Below are positions 8,679-15,941 of a stretch of 28,151 nucleotides of DNA, piece by piece. The stretch comes from CAYVBE01 sp964448935. GTDB taxonomy: Bacteria > Planctomycetota > Brocadiia > SM23-32. The stretch's first letter is position 1. Each line of letters begins with the position of its first letter. Where the stretch lies: positions 1 to 28,151 of the forward strand of contig CAYVBE010000031.1 in NCBI GenBank assembly GCA_964448935.1. Reading direction: 5' to 3'. The notes under the pieces are model-generated. The model did not search any database, had not been told where the DNA came from, and saw only the letters and a program-made list of their open reading frames with translations. The translations under genes were made by a program, and so were the position numbers.

Positions 8679-9734
8679 TCAGAAAGGCCGATCGCAGGCT
8701 TCGTAGAAGGCGACCACGTTCTCCGGCGGCACCTCCGGCTCCAGCACGTGGGTGGGCGAGAGCATGAGCCGGCCGCCGAATACCTCCCGCCGCCGCCGCA
8801 CCGTGCGTCGCATCTCCTGCGGCGTGCCCCAGGGGAAGGTGCTCTGGGTCCCGATCGCGCCGTCGAACAGCAGCCGGTCCCCGTAGCGCCGGCAGACCTG
8901 TTCCACGTCTATGCACTCCGGCTGCAGCGGGTTGAGCACCGTCACCCCGATCTCGATCAAGTCCTCGATGACCTCGGTAATGTTCCCATCCGAATGGTAC
9001 CAGATAGCGATGTCCGGGTTGATGCGGCGGGCGCCGCGATAGACGCGCTCCCAGCGGGATTTCAGCACCCGGCGCCAGAGGTCGGGGTTGAACATCATGG
9101 TCTGCTGGTTCGCGATGTCGTCGCCGCTCTGAAGCATATCCACCCCGGCACGGGCCGCCGCCTCGGCGCGGTTGATGTTGCGCCGGGTGATGCGCTCCAG
9201 GATGCTCTCGGCCCACTCGGGCTGCGTCAGCAGGTCGGTGAGGAACTGCTCGTAGCCGCGTATCTGCCACGAGTCCTCGTAAATGTGCCCTGCCCCCATC
9301 ATCACGTGGAGGCCTTCCCGGTGATGGCGCTCCACCTCCTCGGCCAGGTGGTCCTCCCGCCAGCCATCCTGGGTCTCGATGGGAAACTCCTCGATCTCTT
9401 CCAGCGACTGCGCCTCACGGAGGGGGCTCTCCCGATGGGTGAAGTGGTAAAAGGTGCCCCGTCGACGCCAAACACCGATGCTGTCTATGTGGTCGGGGTC
9501 CACGTCCTGTTCATACCACGCGCTAAAGTCGGGAGGCTCGTAACCCTCCGGCGGCCGAAGCGAGACGTGCGCGCCCGTGTCCGGCCGTAAGCGCTCGTCC
9601 GGCTCCTCGCCACCCAGGTGCTCCTTCAAGCGGTCGAACATCGCAGGCGTGTAGCGCGAGTAGCGTAGCGGCCGGTCCATCTCCTCGCGCGCCAGGAATG
9701 CACGGAATCTCTCGAGCTGAGTCATCTCGTCCAC
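8679..9734 (-). CDS. URO-D/MtaA-family protein (possible methyltransferase-like)
   Basis: 351 residues. I chose the GTG at 9734 because GGAGAA lies about 6 nt before it; the in-frame ATG at 9725 would be about 15 nt from that site. The protein has the uroporphyrinogen-decarboxylase TIM-barrel fold signature: a central YHSDGN (246-251) followed by the amphipathic stretch VIEDLIEIGVTVLNPLQPE, then LLFDGAIGTQ and a C-terminal LSPTHVLEP...ENV. In MtaA/MtbA methyltransferases the equivalent positions bind zinc through His, Cys and Cys (HxC and a later Cys). Here they appear to be His247, Asp249 and His329, so thiolate-zinc chemistry as in MtaA is doubtful. It is also unlikely to be HemE, because the gene sits away from haem genes and lacks the HemE N-terminal pattern. 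Such proteins are abundant in environmental lineages next to MttB homologues and sugar-isomerase TIM barrels, as here. Substrate unknown. Confidence 0.8.
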   Translation of the reverse strand: MDEMTQLERFRAFLAREEMDRPLRYSRYTPAMFDRLKEHLGGEEPDERLRPDTGAHVSLRPPEGYEPPDFSAWYEQDVDPDHIDSIGVWRRRGTFYHFTHRESPLREAQSLEEIEEFPIETQDGWREDHLAEEVERHHREGLHVMMGAGHIYEDSWQIRGYEQFLTDLLTQPEWAESILERITRRNINRAEAAARAGVDMLQSGDDIANQQTMMFNPDLWRRVLKSRWERVYRGARRINPDIAIWYHSDGNITEVIEDLIEIGVTVLNPLQPECIDVEQVCRRYGDRLLFDGAIGTQSTFPWGTPQEMRRTVRRRREVFGGRLMLSPTHVLEPEVPPENVVAFYEACDRPF

Positions 9735-9746
9735 GGTTTTCTCCGG

Positions 9747-9768
9747 TGGCAGGTAAAGGGTGGCTTAC
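9747..9768 (-). promoter_or_regulatory. 22-bp leader motif, copy 1 (shared with 14487-14508)
   Basis: On the minus strand this reads GTAAG, six variable bases, then TTTACCTGCCA. It sits 12 nt upstream of the GTG of the URO-D-like gene, just before its ribosome site. The same 5 + 11 fixed bases, with the same 6-base gap, occur 18 nt upstream of the HEAT-repeat gene. GTAA...TTAC gives it partial dyad symmetry, as expected of an operator or a small RNA element. Function is unknown; the similarity itself is directly visible. Confidence 0.4.
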
Positions 9769-9808
9769 GTAGAGTAGCGAAGATCAAAGACGGCCGCAAC
9801 GTCTACCA

Positions 9809-9837
9809 TTGCCCGTCAGGCTGAAAGCCGGTATCGT
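9809..9837 (+). promoter_or_regulatory. Possible weak promoter for the MttB-family gene
   Basis: TTGCCC (9809-9814) and TATCGT (9832-9837) are separated by 17 nt, each matching 4/6 of the sigma70 consensus, about 38 nt before the GTG start at 9875. The position in the 140-nt divergent intergenic region is right, but the match is weak. Confidence 0.28.
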
Positions 9838-9874
9838 GCTGTGGTCACCCACGAATATTGGAGGAATCGGTGAA

Positions 9875-11287
9875 GTGAAACGACTGCGCTTTCAACTGAC
9901 CGGCGGGTTGGACGAGTCCGATCTGCAGGCGATGCATCAGCAGGTAGTGAAGGTCCTGCAACGTGTAGGGCTGGAGGTGAGCCACGACCGCTCACGTCGG
10001 ACCGCCGCGGATCACCCCGGCGTCCGGGAGGACGGGGATCGCATCTTCTACTCGCCACAACTGGTAGAAGAATACATCGAGCACGCCCGCAGCGAGCACG
10101 CGCCGGAAGCGCCGGGCGAGGAGGTGACCGTCTCAGGCCCGTGGAACTGCCTGAACATCGAGGAACCGGAAACCGGGCGCATCCGCCCTTCCACTCTCGA
10201 TGACGTGCGCGAGATGTACAGGCTCGTTCACGCCGCCGGGGCCGGGCCGATCTGCCCGGTTTACCCGAACGATGTCCCGGCGCGGCTGCAGGTGCTGGCG
10301 CTGGAAAAGGCCGGCATCGAGCTGACGGACGGCGACGGCAGCCACCTGGAGTTCTCCGACCCCGCAATGCTGGAGTTCGCGATCCGGATGTACGCCGCCG
10401 CCGGGCGGAAGTACCACGCCGAGGTCCAGTTCCCCATCAGCCCGCTGCGCACCAACCCATCCGCTCTGGGGACAATCTGGCGCCTGAAGGACCGGGACGA
10501 CGTCGCCCTGACGGCCGCCGCGGCCCCCATCCCGCAGGCCGGCCTGACGGCGCCGCTCTTCTTGCCGGGCGGCCTGGTCCAGGCCGCCGCGGAAGCCATT
10601 GGTTCGTACATCCTGATCCGGCTGATCGCCGGCAACAGCGTCCGCTGCCTGCCGCAGTATCGCCTCGACCTCTTCGATTTGCAGAGCACCGTGACCGTCT
10701 ACAGCTCGCCGCAGCACATCCTCTACCAACTCTGCCTGAAGGACATCTACGAGTTCTATTACGGCACCGCAAAGCCGGGGCATTTCTTGCAGTCCCTGGC
10801 CAAGAAGTGCGACCCGCAGGCCGTGCTCGAGCGGACCTCCTACATGCTGACTCTGGCGCTGGCGGGCTTCCGGCGGTTCTGTCTGGGAGCCGGACAACTC
10901 TCGGCGGACGAGGTGTTCTCGCCCGTCATGTTCGTCGTGGACCGGGAGATCGCACGATTCGTGACACACATCATACGCGGCGTTGACTACGAAGAGCGCG
11001 ACGACGCCGCCTTCGAAGCGATCGCGCGGGGCGTGAGCGACGGCGATTACATGATGCACGAGGAGACGCTGGCCAACATGCGGGAGGACTTCCACAGCGA
11101 TATCTTCCCCAGGATGGGCCTGGGGGCGTGGAAGAACGCCGGCCGCCCCACCGTCCGCGAGAGGGCCGCCGAGAAGATCGAAGATCTCATTGCAGCCCAC
11201 GACTTCGAACTGCCTCCCGGCGTGCAGGAGGACGTGGACGCCGTCTACAACGAAGCGGTCGAGCTCGTCCAATCCCGGGATTCCTGA
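9875..11287 (+). CDS. MttB-family (trimethylamine methyltransferase-like) protein, no pyrrolysine codon
   Basis: 470 residues from the GTG at 9875. This start is preferred because GGAGG (9860-9864) lies 10 nt before it; an in-frame TTG at 9809 would add 22 residues without a ribosome site. The protein resembles the MttB/COG5598 superfamily: DDVREMYRLVHAA, a central FPISPL...TAAAAPIPQAGLTAPLFLPGG segment and VYSSPQHILYQL near the middle. Family length is about 470-500. Classical MttB has an in-frame amber codon read as pyrrolysine; this frame has none, so it belongs to the larger non-pyrrolysine group, some members of which demethylate betaines or other quaternary amines via a corrinoid protein. 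No corrinoid protein or corrinoid-activating enzyme is encoded nearby. It is divergent from the URO-D-like gene, suggesting a shared role. Its stop is only 9 nt from the end of the convergent TIM-barrel gene. Confidence 0.8.
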   Translation: MKRLRFQLTGGLDESDLQAMHQQVVKVLQRVGLEVSHDRSRRTAADHPGVREDGDRIFYSPQLVEEYIEHARSEHAPEAPGEEVTVSGPWNCLNIEEPETGRIRPSTLDDVREMYRLVHAAGAGPICPVYPNDVPARLQVLALEKAGIELTDGDGSHLEFSDPAMLEFAIRMYAAAGRKYHAEVQFPISPLRTNPSALGTIWRLKDRDDVALTAAAAPIPQAGLTAPLFLPGGLVQAAAEAIGSYILIRLIAGNSVRCLPQYRLDLFDLQSTVTVYSSPQHILYQLCLKDIYEFYYGTAKPGHFLQSLAKKCDPQAVLERTSYMLTLALAGFRRFCLGAGQLSADEVFSPVMFVVDREIARFVTHIIRGVDYEERDDAAFEAIARGVSDGDYMMHEETLANMREDFHSDIFPRMGLGAWKNAGRPTVRERAAEKIEDLIAAHDFELPPGVQEDVDAVYNEAVELVQSRDS

Positions 11288-11296
11288 CAGAACCCA

Positions 11297-12127
11297 CTAC
11301 ATATCCAGGATGCGTTCCATCGCCGCTTCCAGCGTGCGCAACTCCTCCTGGTCCAGGCCGAAAAACTCGGCAATACATGGGCCGTCGTAGCCTATCTCGC
11401 GGAGCGCTTCCATCACGGCCGGGTAGTCCACGTCGCCCTCGAGCAACGGGCAGAAGCTGCCGCCGCCCTCCTCGCGCTTGAAGTCCTTGAAGTGCACGCA
11501 GGCCACCCGCTCGCCCAGGATGCGGAGCCAGTCCTCGGCATAGCCGAAAAGGATCATATTGCCCACGTCCACGTAGGCGCCGACGCGGTCCGAGCCGAAT
11601 CCGTCAATGAAGTCGCACATCTCCAGCGGGCTGAGCAGAACGCGGTTCCAAACGTTCTCGATACCTATGGTCACCCCCAGCCGCTCGGCGTCGGGCACGA
11701 GTTGCCCGATGCCGTCCTTCATGCGCTCCATGGCCACGTCGTAGGGCACGTGCGTCTCGCCCTCGGCGGCGCCGGCGGCCAGCGTTCCCGGCACGACCAG
11801 CAGGACGTCCACGCCCAGCCACGCCGCCGCCTGCAGGCTCTGTCGTAGGACCTTGACGGCCTTCTGCCGGTCCTCCTCGGAGTCGGCCGTCAGGGGGTAT
11901 TTCCAACCCAGCCCGCTGGCCAGGCTGGTCAGCTCGAGTCCGGCCTCCGAGGCGGCTTCGGCCACCGACTCGCAGTCCTCTTGGTCGGTTTCCAGCGTCA
12001 CCAATCCTTCCTGGCCGATGGCCGGCTCGATGCCTTCGAACCCGTACCGGCGGGCCTCCCCGAAAAGCGATTCCGCGGACCGAGTCGCGTTGTCCTTCAG
12101 TGACCAGACGCTCAGTGCCTTCAACAT
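11297..12127 (-). CDS. Xylose-isomerase-like TIM barrel (sugar phosphate isomerase/epimerase family)
   Basis: 276 residues from the ATG at 12127, chosen because GGAGG lies 7 nt upstream. An in-frame start further upstream would add 32 low-complexity residues and cross the hairpin at 12153-12181. The protein begins MLKALSVWSL and has the IolE/sugar-isomerase AP_endonuc_2 layout. The four expected metal ligands are visible: Glu157 (GIENVW), Asp187 (YVDVGN), His212 (CVHFKDF) and Glu254 (IAEFFG). Members isomerise or epimerise keto sugars or inosose-type compounds using a divalent metal; the substrate here is unknown. It follows the secreted HEAT-repeat gene by 97 nt, with a strong hairpin between them, and ends tail-to-tail with the MttB-family gene. 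Proteins of this family commonly sit near URO-D-like and MttB-like genes in environmental bacteria, which fits a shared catabolic theme. Confidence 0.85.
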   Translation of the reverse strand: MLKALSVWSLKDNATRSAESLFGEARRYGFEGIEPAIGQEGLVTLETDQEDCESVAEAASEAGLELTSLASGLGWKYPLTADSEEDRQKAVKVLRQSLQAAAWLGVDVLLVVPGTLAAGAAEGETHVPYDVAMERMKDGIGQLVPDAERLGVTIGIENVWNRVLLSPLEMCDFIDGFGSDRVGAYVDVGNMILFGYAEDWLRILGERVACVHFKDFKREEGGGSFCPLLEGDVDYPAVMEALREIGYDGPCIAEFFGLDQEELRTLEAAMERILDM

Positions 12128-12152
12128 GGCTTGACCTCCGTAGGAATGGGAA

Positions 12153-12181
12153 GGGGACGGCCCGTTACGCGGACCGTCCCC
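12153..12181 (-). terminator. Strong hairpin between the HEAT-repeat and TIM-barrel genes
   Basis: On the minus strand GGGGACGGTCCG, a 5-nt loop (CGTAA) and CGGGCCGTCCCC can form a 12-bp stem with one G-U pair. It is followed by TTCCCATTCC rather than a clean T run. It lies 43 nt downstream of the HEAT-gene stop and 25 nt upstream of the TIM-barrel start. It could be a terminator, an attenuator or an RNA-stabilising stem; the sequence alone does not decide. Confidence 0.5.
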
Positions 12182-12224
12182 GTGATGCCGGCTTGCGTGG
12201 CGGTTCTGCTGCCCGTCGGTCACT

Positions 12225-14468
12225 CTACTTGAGTCCGAGGGGCTCCGTTCGGATAAGCTCGAGGGCCCTGCCGCCAGTGGGCCAGCACGAGCCGATCGCC
12301 TCCGCCGCCGCTTCCTGCACCGCCTGGCTGCCTTCCGCGTGGGCCGCCTCCAGGATGTCCGCAGCCTCGATGGGCAAGGCCACGTCGGTGCGGTCCAGCA
12401 CGGACGCGATGGCGTGGCAGGCCGAAACCTTCAACGGGTCGGTGCTGCCCGTCTCGACGACCTTGCTGAGCGGCAACAGGCACGGCTCTCCGCCGAACTT
12501 GCCCAGGGCGTCCACGGCGGCCGCCGTCACCTCGTCCCCGTAGCCCGTCAGGGCGCCTATCAGCGCCGCCTCGAGCTTGCCCGCCGGATACGCCGTGGTC
12601 TTCGGATCCACATCGTCCAGCACCCGGGTGGCGTCCAGAACCTGGGCCTTCTCTTGTTCGGTGAACGGCGACTGGCTCGCGGCGGTCACCTCCGCAATGA
12701 TCGGCTCCAGCGTCTCCGCGCGGACGTCGTCCGCCGTCAGCACCTTCGTCACCGCATCGTATCCCGACACGTCGGCGCCTTCGCCGGACGGATCGGCCAC
12801 CACATAGACGGGCAGCCCCTTGGTGCGCGGATCACTGGCCAGTTTTTCCATCACGCTGCCCATCAGCAGTTCTGGCACCTCGTTGGACAGGAAAACCACG
12901 TCCACCGAGGGCTCCAGGTGCAGCGCGCTCTCGATGCTGCCCTCGTTGACGGGCACCTCCAGCGTCGCCAGCCCGCCATCTTTCAGCAGGTCGCTCAGCT
13001 TATTGCGCATCATGAAGTCATCCACGAGGACCAGCGCTCGTTTGGCGGTGGCGGCCCGGAGCGCGGCGGCCAGCACCTCCATGGTATAGTCGGCCGGCGC
13101 CGCGTCGCCCGTGGGCGAACCCTCCACCAGCGCGACCGCCGCCTTGTAGCGCACGTCCTTGAACCCGGAATCCATCGCGGCGGCAAGGGCCTGCGCGACC
13201 GCATCGTCCGACGATTCCAGCTCGGCGATGGACAGCTTGGTCCGCAGCGCCTTCACCAGGAAGAGCGCCGTGGACGCGTAATGCGAGTCCAACGCCGTCT
13301 GCAGCGCCCGCCCCACCGGTTCCGCGTCCAGCAGGCCCAGCACCACGGGCACCTCCTTGCTGAGCATGTCGGCGCGCGCGGTGGCGTCCTGCTTCTGCTC
13401 GTCGCTGACTGCCCGGCCGCCGAACTGCTTCTCGCCCGACGCATAGAACCGGGACAGCGCCAGTTGCCGCACCAGCGAGGCGCCCAGCAGCGCCTGCAGC
13501 TTGGTGTCCTCCGGCGCGGCGGACAGCCCGGCCCACGCCACTTCGGCGCCCATCCGCGCGTAGTACAGGTAGTTCGGCACCTGCTGGTGGACCACCTTCT
13601 GCGGCAGTTCGGCCGCATCGGCGTCCCATTGCCACACGTCGGCCGTCATGCCGTAGGTGTAGCCGACCCTGTAGGTATCGCCCCGGAAATACGCCAGGGC
13701 GAGATCGGCGTAGCTCGCGGAGGCCGACATCTCCGCCGGGTCCTCCCCCGTGATGGCCCTGACGGCGTCTGCGGCCGCCTCGCGTGTGGATTCCAGTGCA
13801 TCCTCCGATTCCCGGACCCTCAGCAAGGCGGGGACGGCCCGTTCATCCCCGATCTGTCCCAGCACGCCGGCCACGCGCTCTTTCAGCACGGCGCTGTCCA
13901 CGTGCGTGAGTATCTGGATGAGCGGCAGGCAGGCGTCGGGATGCAGATCGGCCAGCAGGCTGAACGTGCGGCCTGCCAGATACTGCTCGTCCGCGCCCTG
14001 CAGCGCCAGCAGCGGCGCCAGGTATGGCACGGCGTAGGGGCCATGGGCCTTCAGCCTGATCCGCGCCCTGCCGTATTGAACGGCGTCCCGTGAGCGGAAC
14101 GCCTCGATCAGGGCGGTCGGGTCCTTGACCTCCCTCCTCGCCTCCCGAACGGCGCGGCTCATCAGTTCTATCAGGCGATCGGCCTGGGGCCCCAGTTCCT
14201 CCCTGTCGCGCATCCGGAAGAAGATGCCCAGTTCGGCCATGTTGCGCATCTCGAGGGCCATCTTCTGGGTTGGCTCCATGGCCAGTACGCGATCGAATGC
14301 CTCCCGCGCCTGCTGGAACTCGCCGGCCTGATAGTGGTTGATGCCCCGCTGGAAGGTCTGGAGCAGTTGCTTCTGCCCGGTTGCCTCTGCGCCACTAATG
14401 CCGCCGGCACAAACCACCAGAACCACCGCCGCCAAACCTACTGCGCATCGCATGGCACGTTTCTGCAT
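12225..14468 (-). CDS. Secreted TPR/HEAT-repeat protein with a degenerate receiver-like domain
   Basis: 747 residues from the ATG at 14468, which has AAGGAG 6 nt upstream (an in-frame TTG at 14474 directly abuts that site and is unlikely). A signal peptide covers 1-27: MQKRAMR, hydrophobic core, then GGISGAEA. Cys20 is in a poor lipobox (LVVC). A TPR-like pair lies at 37-80 (INHYQAGEFQQAREAFDRVLAMEP), PBS-lyase/HEAT repeats at 140-240 and again at 625-735. Residues 475-595 resemble a CheY receiver: LVLVDDFMMRNKLSDLL, VDVVFLSNEVPE, LPVYVVAD and VTKVL. The acidic pair (Asp483/484) and Lys575 are present, but the phosphorylated Asp is replaced near Ser528 and the Thr/Ser near 558 is Ala. This makes it a probable non-phosphorylated protein-interaction module. 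It follows lysA by 84 nt and carries the shared 22-bp motif in its leader. Function unknown; scaffold or adaptor is the best guess. Confidence 0.8.
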   Translation of the reverse strand: MQKRAMRCAVGLAAVVLVVCAGGISGAEATGQKQLLQTFQRGINHYQAGEFQQAREAFDRVLAMEPTQKMALEMRNMAELGIFFRMRDREELGPQADRLIELMSRAVREARREVKDPTALIEAFRSRDAVQYGRARIRLKAHGPYAVPYLAPLLALQGADEQYLAGRTFSLLADLHPDACLPLIQILTHVDSAVLKERVAGVLGQIGDERAVPALLRVRESEDALESTREAAADAVRAITGEDPAEMSASASYADLALAYFRGDTYRVGYTYGMTADVWQWDADAAELPQKVVHQQVPNYLYYARMGAEVAWAGLSAAPEDTKLQALLGASLVRQLALSRFYASGEKQFGGRAVSDEQKQDATARADMLSKEVPVVLGLLDAEPVGRALQTALDSHYASTALFLVKALRTKLSIAELESSDDAVAQALAAAMDSGFKDVRYKAAVALVEGSPTGDAAPADYTMEVLAAALRAATAKRALVLVDDFMMRNKLSDLLKDGGLATLEVPVNEGSIESALHLEPSVDVVFLSNEVPELLMGSVMEKLASDPRTKGLPVYVVADPSGEGADVSGYDAVTKVLTADDVRAETLEPIIAEVTAASQSPFTEQEKAQVLDATRVLDDVDPKTTAYPAGKLEAALIGALTGYGDEVTAAAVDALGKFGGEPCLLPLSKVVETGSTDPLKVSACHAIASVLDRTDVALPIEAADILEAAHAEGSQAVQEAAAEAIGSCWPTGGRALELIRTEPLGLK

Positions 14469-14486
14469 GTGCAACTCCTTATCGAA

Positions 14487-14508
14487 TGGCAGGTAAAGCG
14501 CTACTTAC
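14487..14508 (-). promoter_or_regulatory. 22-bp leader motif, copy 2 (shared with 9747-9768)
   Basis: The minus strand reads GTAAG, TAGCGC, TTTACCTGCCA, 18 nt before the ATG of the HEAT-repeat gene and just upstream of its AAGGAG. Sixteen positions plus the spacing match copy 1. The central AGCGCT makes this copy more palindromic than the first. Confidence 0.4.
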
Positions 14509-14552
14509 CTTTTCATCCTTTTCGGGCATCAGGCCAGTCCGTGCGGCCCGTT

Positions 14553-15851
14553 TCACAGATAGTCCTTCTCCAAATCCACCAGGTCCGCGCATGTTTCGCG
14601 GTCCCTCACCAACCGGTCCTCTCCGCCCTCGACCAGCACTTCCGGCGGCCGCGGACGGCTGTTGTAGTTCGAACTCATTGTAAACCCATACGCACCCGCA
14701 CTGAAAACGGCCAGCAGGTCGCCGCCCTCCACGGGCGGCAAAGACCGCTGCTGCGCCAGGTAGTCGCCGGTCTCACAGACCGGCCCCACCACGTCAACGA
14801 TCTCGGTCTCAAAACCCTCGAACTCCGTCTGCCCTTCCTCGATCACCGCCGGCATGCCCTGCGGACTGCTCACGGGCCAGATGCGGTGGAACGCATCGTA
14901 AAGCGTCGGCCGCACCAGGTCGTTCATCGCCGCGTCGCAGATGACGAAGCGCCTTTCGTACTCGCTTTCCTTCCGGCGTATCACCCGCGTCAGCAGCAGG
15001 CCGCTGTTCCCGGCAATGTACCGGCCGGGCTCAATGATAACGTCACATTCCAATCTTTCAAGATAAGATTCCACCGCTTTTGCATAATCTGCGGGTCCGA
15101 TGACGGGCTTTCCCGTGTAGGAGATGCAGTATCCGCCCCCCAGGTTCACGAATTGCACCGGGCAGGCCGCCCCGCGCAACTCTTCCGCCAGAGCGCAGAC
15201 TTTCTCCAGCGCCTCCTCGTAGGGCTCGGTCGTATAAATCGGGGAACCCAGGTGCACGTGCAGCCCGCACAGGTCCACGCCCTCCCAGCCCTGAGCCTCC
15301 TGCATCAGCTCCACGGTCTCCCGCAGGCCCACGCCGAACTTGGTCTCCGCCTTTCCGGTCGTGGTCTTCTCATGGGTCCGGGCGTCCACGTCCGGGTTGA
15401 TCCGAAGCGCCGCCCTTGCCGTCTTATCCAGCGATTCGGCAACGTCGCGAATGCACTCCAGCTCCGCGCGCGACTCCACGTTGAAAGCATGGATGCCCTG
15501 CTCCACGGCGAACTCGATCTCCATCTGCGTCTTGCCCACGCCGGCGAAAACGATCGTCTCAGGGTCCACGCCCGCCTGCAGGCAGCGATACAGCTCCCCG
15601 CCGCTCACGATGTCGAAACCGCTGCCCTCCGCAGCGAGCAGCCGGATGATGGACAGGTTGGAGCAGGATTTCACCGAGAAGCACACCAGGGGGTCCCACC
15701 GGGCAAAGGCGTCCCGTATGGTGCGGAACCGCCCCGCGAGCGCATTGGCGCTGTAAACGTAGCACGGCGTCCCGTGCCGCTCGGCGATCCGAGCCGCCGG
15801 CACGTCGCCGCAGTAGAGCCGGCCCTCGCGGTATTGAAAAGCAGAATCCAA
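14553..15851 (-). CDS. lysA: Diaminopimelate decarboxylase
   Basis: Decarboxylates meso-diaminopimelate to L-lysine, the last step of the DAP pathway; a PLP enzyme of the cytoplasm. Using a TTG at 15851 gives 432 residues, the usual length. An ATG at 15938 would add 29 hydrophobic residues not expected in LysA and has no ribosome site, while AGGGTGG lies about 6 nt before the TTG; the start remains uncertain. Family motifs are clear: PLP lysine Lys61 in CFSVKSCSN, GLHVHLGS (196-203), the glycine-rich VNLGGGY (235-241), EPGRY (274-278), CETGD (359-363) and the C-terminal GAYGFTMSSNYNSRPRP (386-402). It follows radA closely (90 nt, or 3 nt if the ATG is used) and is probably in the pfkB-radA transcript. 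Its presence shows the organism makes lysine, and probably cell-wall DAP, through the DAP route. Confidence 0.93.
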   Translation of the reverse strand: MDSAFQYREGRLYCGDVPAARIAERHGTPCYVYSANALAGRFRTIRDAFARWDPLVCFSVKSCSNLSIIRLLAAEGSGFDIVSGGELYRCLQAGVDPETIVFAGVGKTQMEIEFAVEQGIHAFNVESRAELECIRDVAESLDKTARAALRINPDVDARTHEKTTTGKAETKFGVGLRETVELMQEAQGWEGVDLCGLHVHLGSPIYTTEPYEEALEKVCALAEELRGAACPVQFVNLGGGYCISYTGKPVIGPADYAKAVESYLERLECDVIIEPGRYIAGNSGLLLTRVIRRKESEYERRFVICDAAMNDLVRPTLYDAFHRIWPVSSPQGMPAVIEEGQTEFEGFETEIVDVVGPVCETGDYLAQQRSLPPVEGGDLLAVFSAGAYGFTMSSNYNSRPRPPEVLVEGGEDRLVRDRETCADLVDLEKDYL

Positions 15852-15941
15852 AGTCAGCCACCCTGGTCGTGTGAATCCCAACCCAGCCCAAAAGGATACC
15901 GCAAAAGCCTGAAAAATCAAACCCAAAAAAGCCCGCATCCG

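Noticed and set aside
9875..11287. Pyrrolysine-containing MttB
   Set aside because: The reading frame has no internal amber codon, so it is a non-pyrrolysine homologue.
15852..15938. Upstream ATG extending LysA by 29 residues
   Set aside because: No ribosome site precedes the ATG, and a hydrophobic N-terminal extension is foreign to LysA; the shorter TTG start gives the usual length, though this is not certain.
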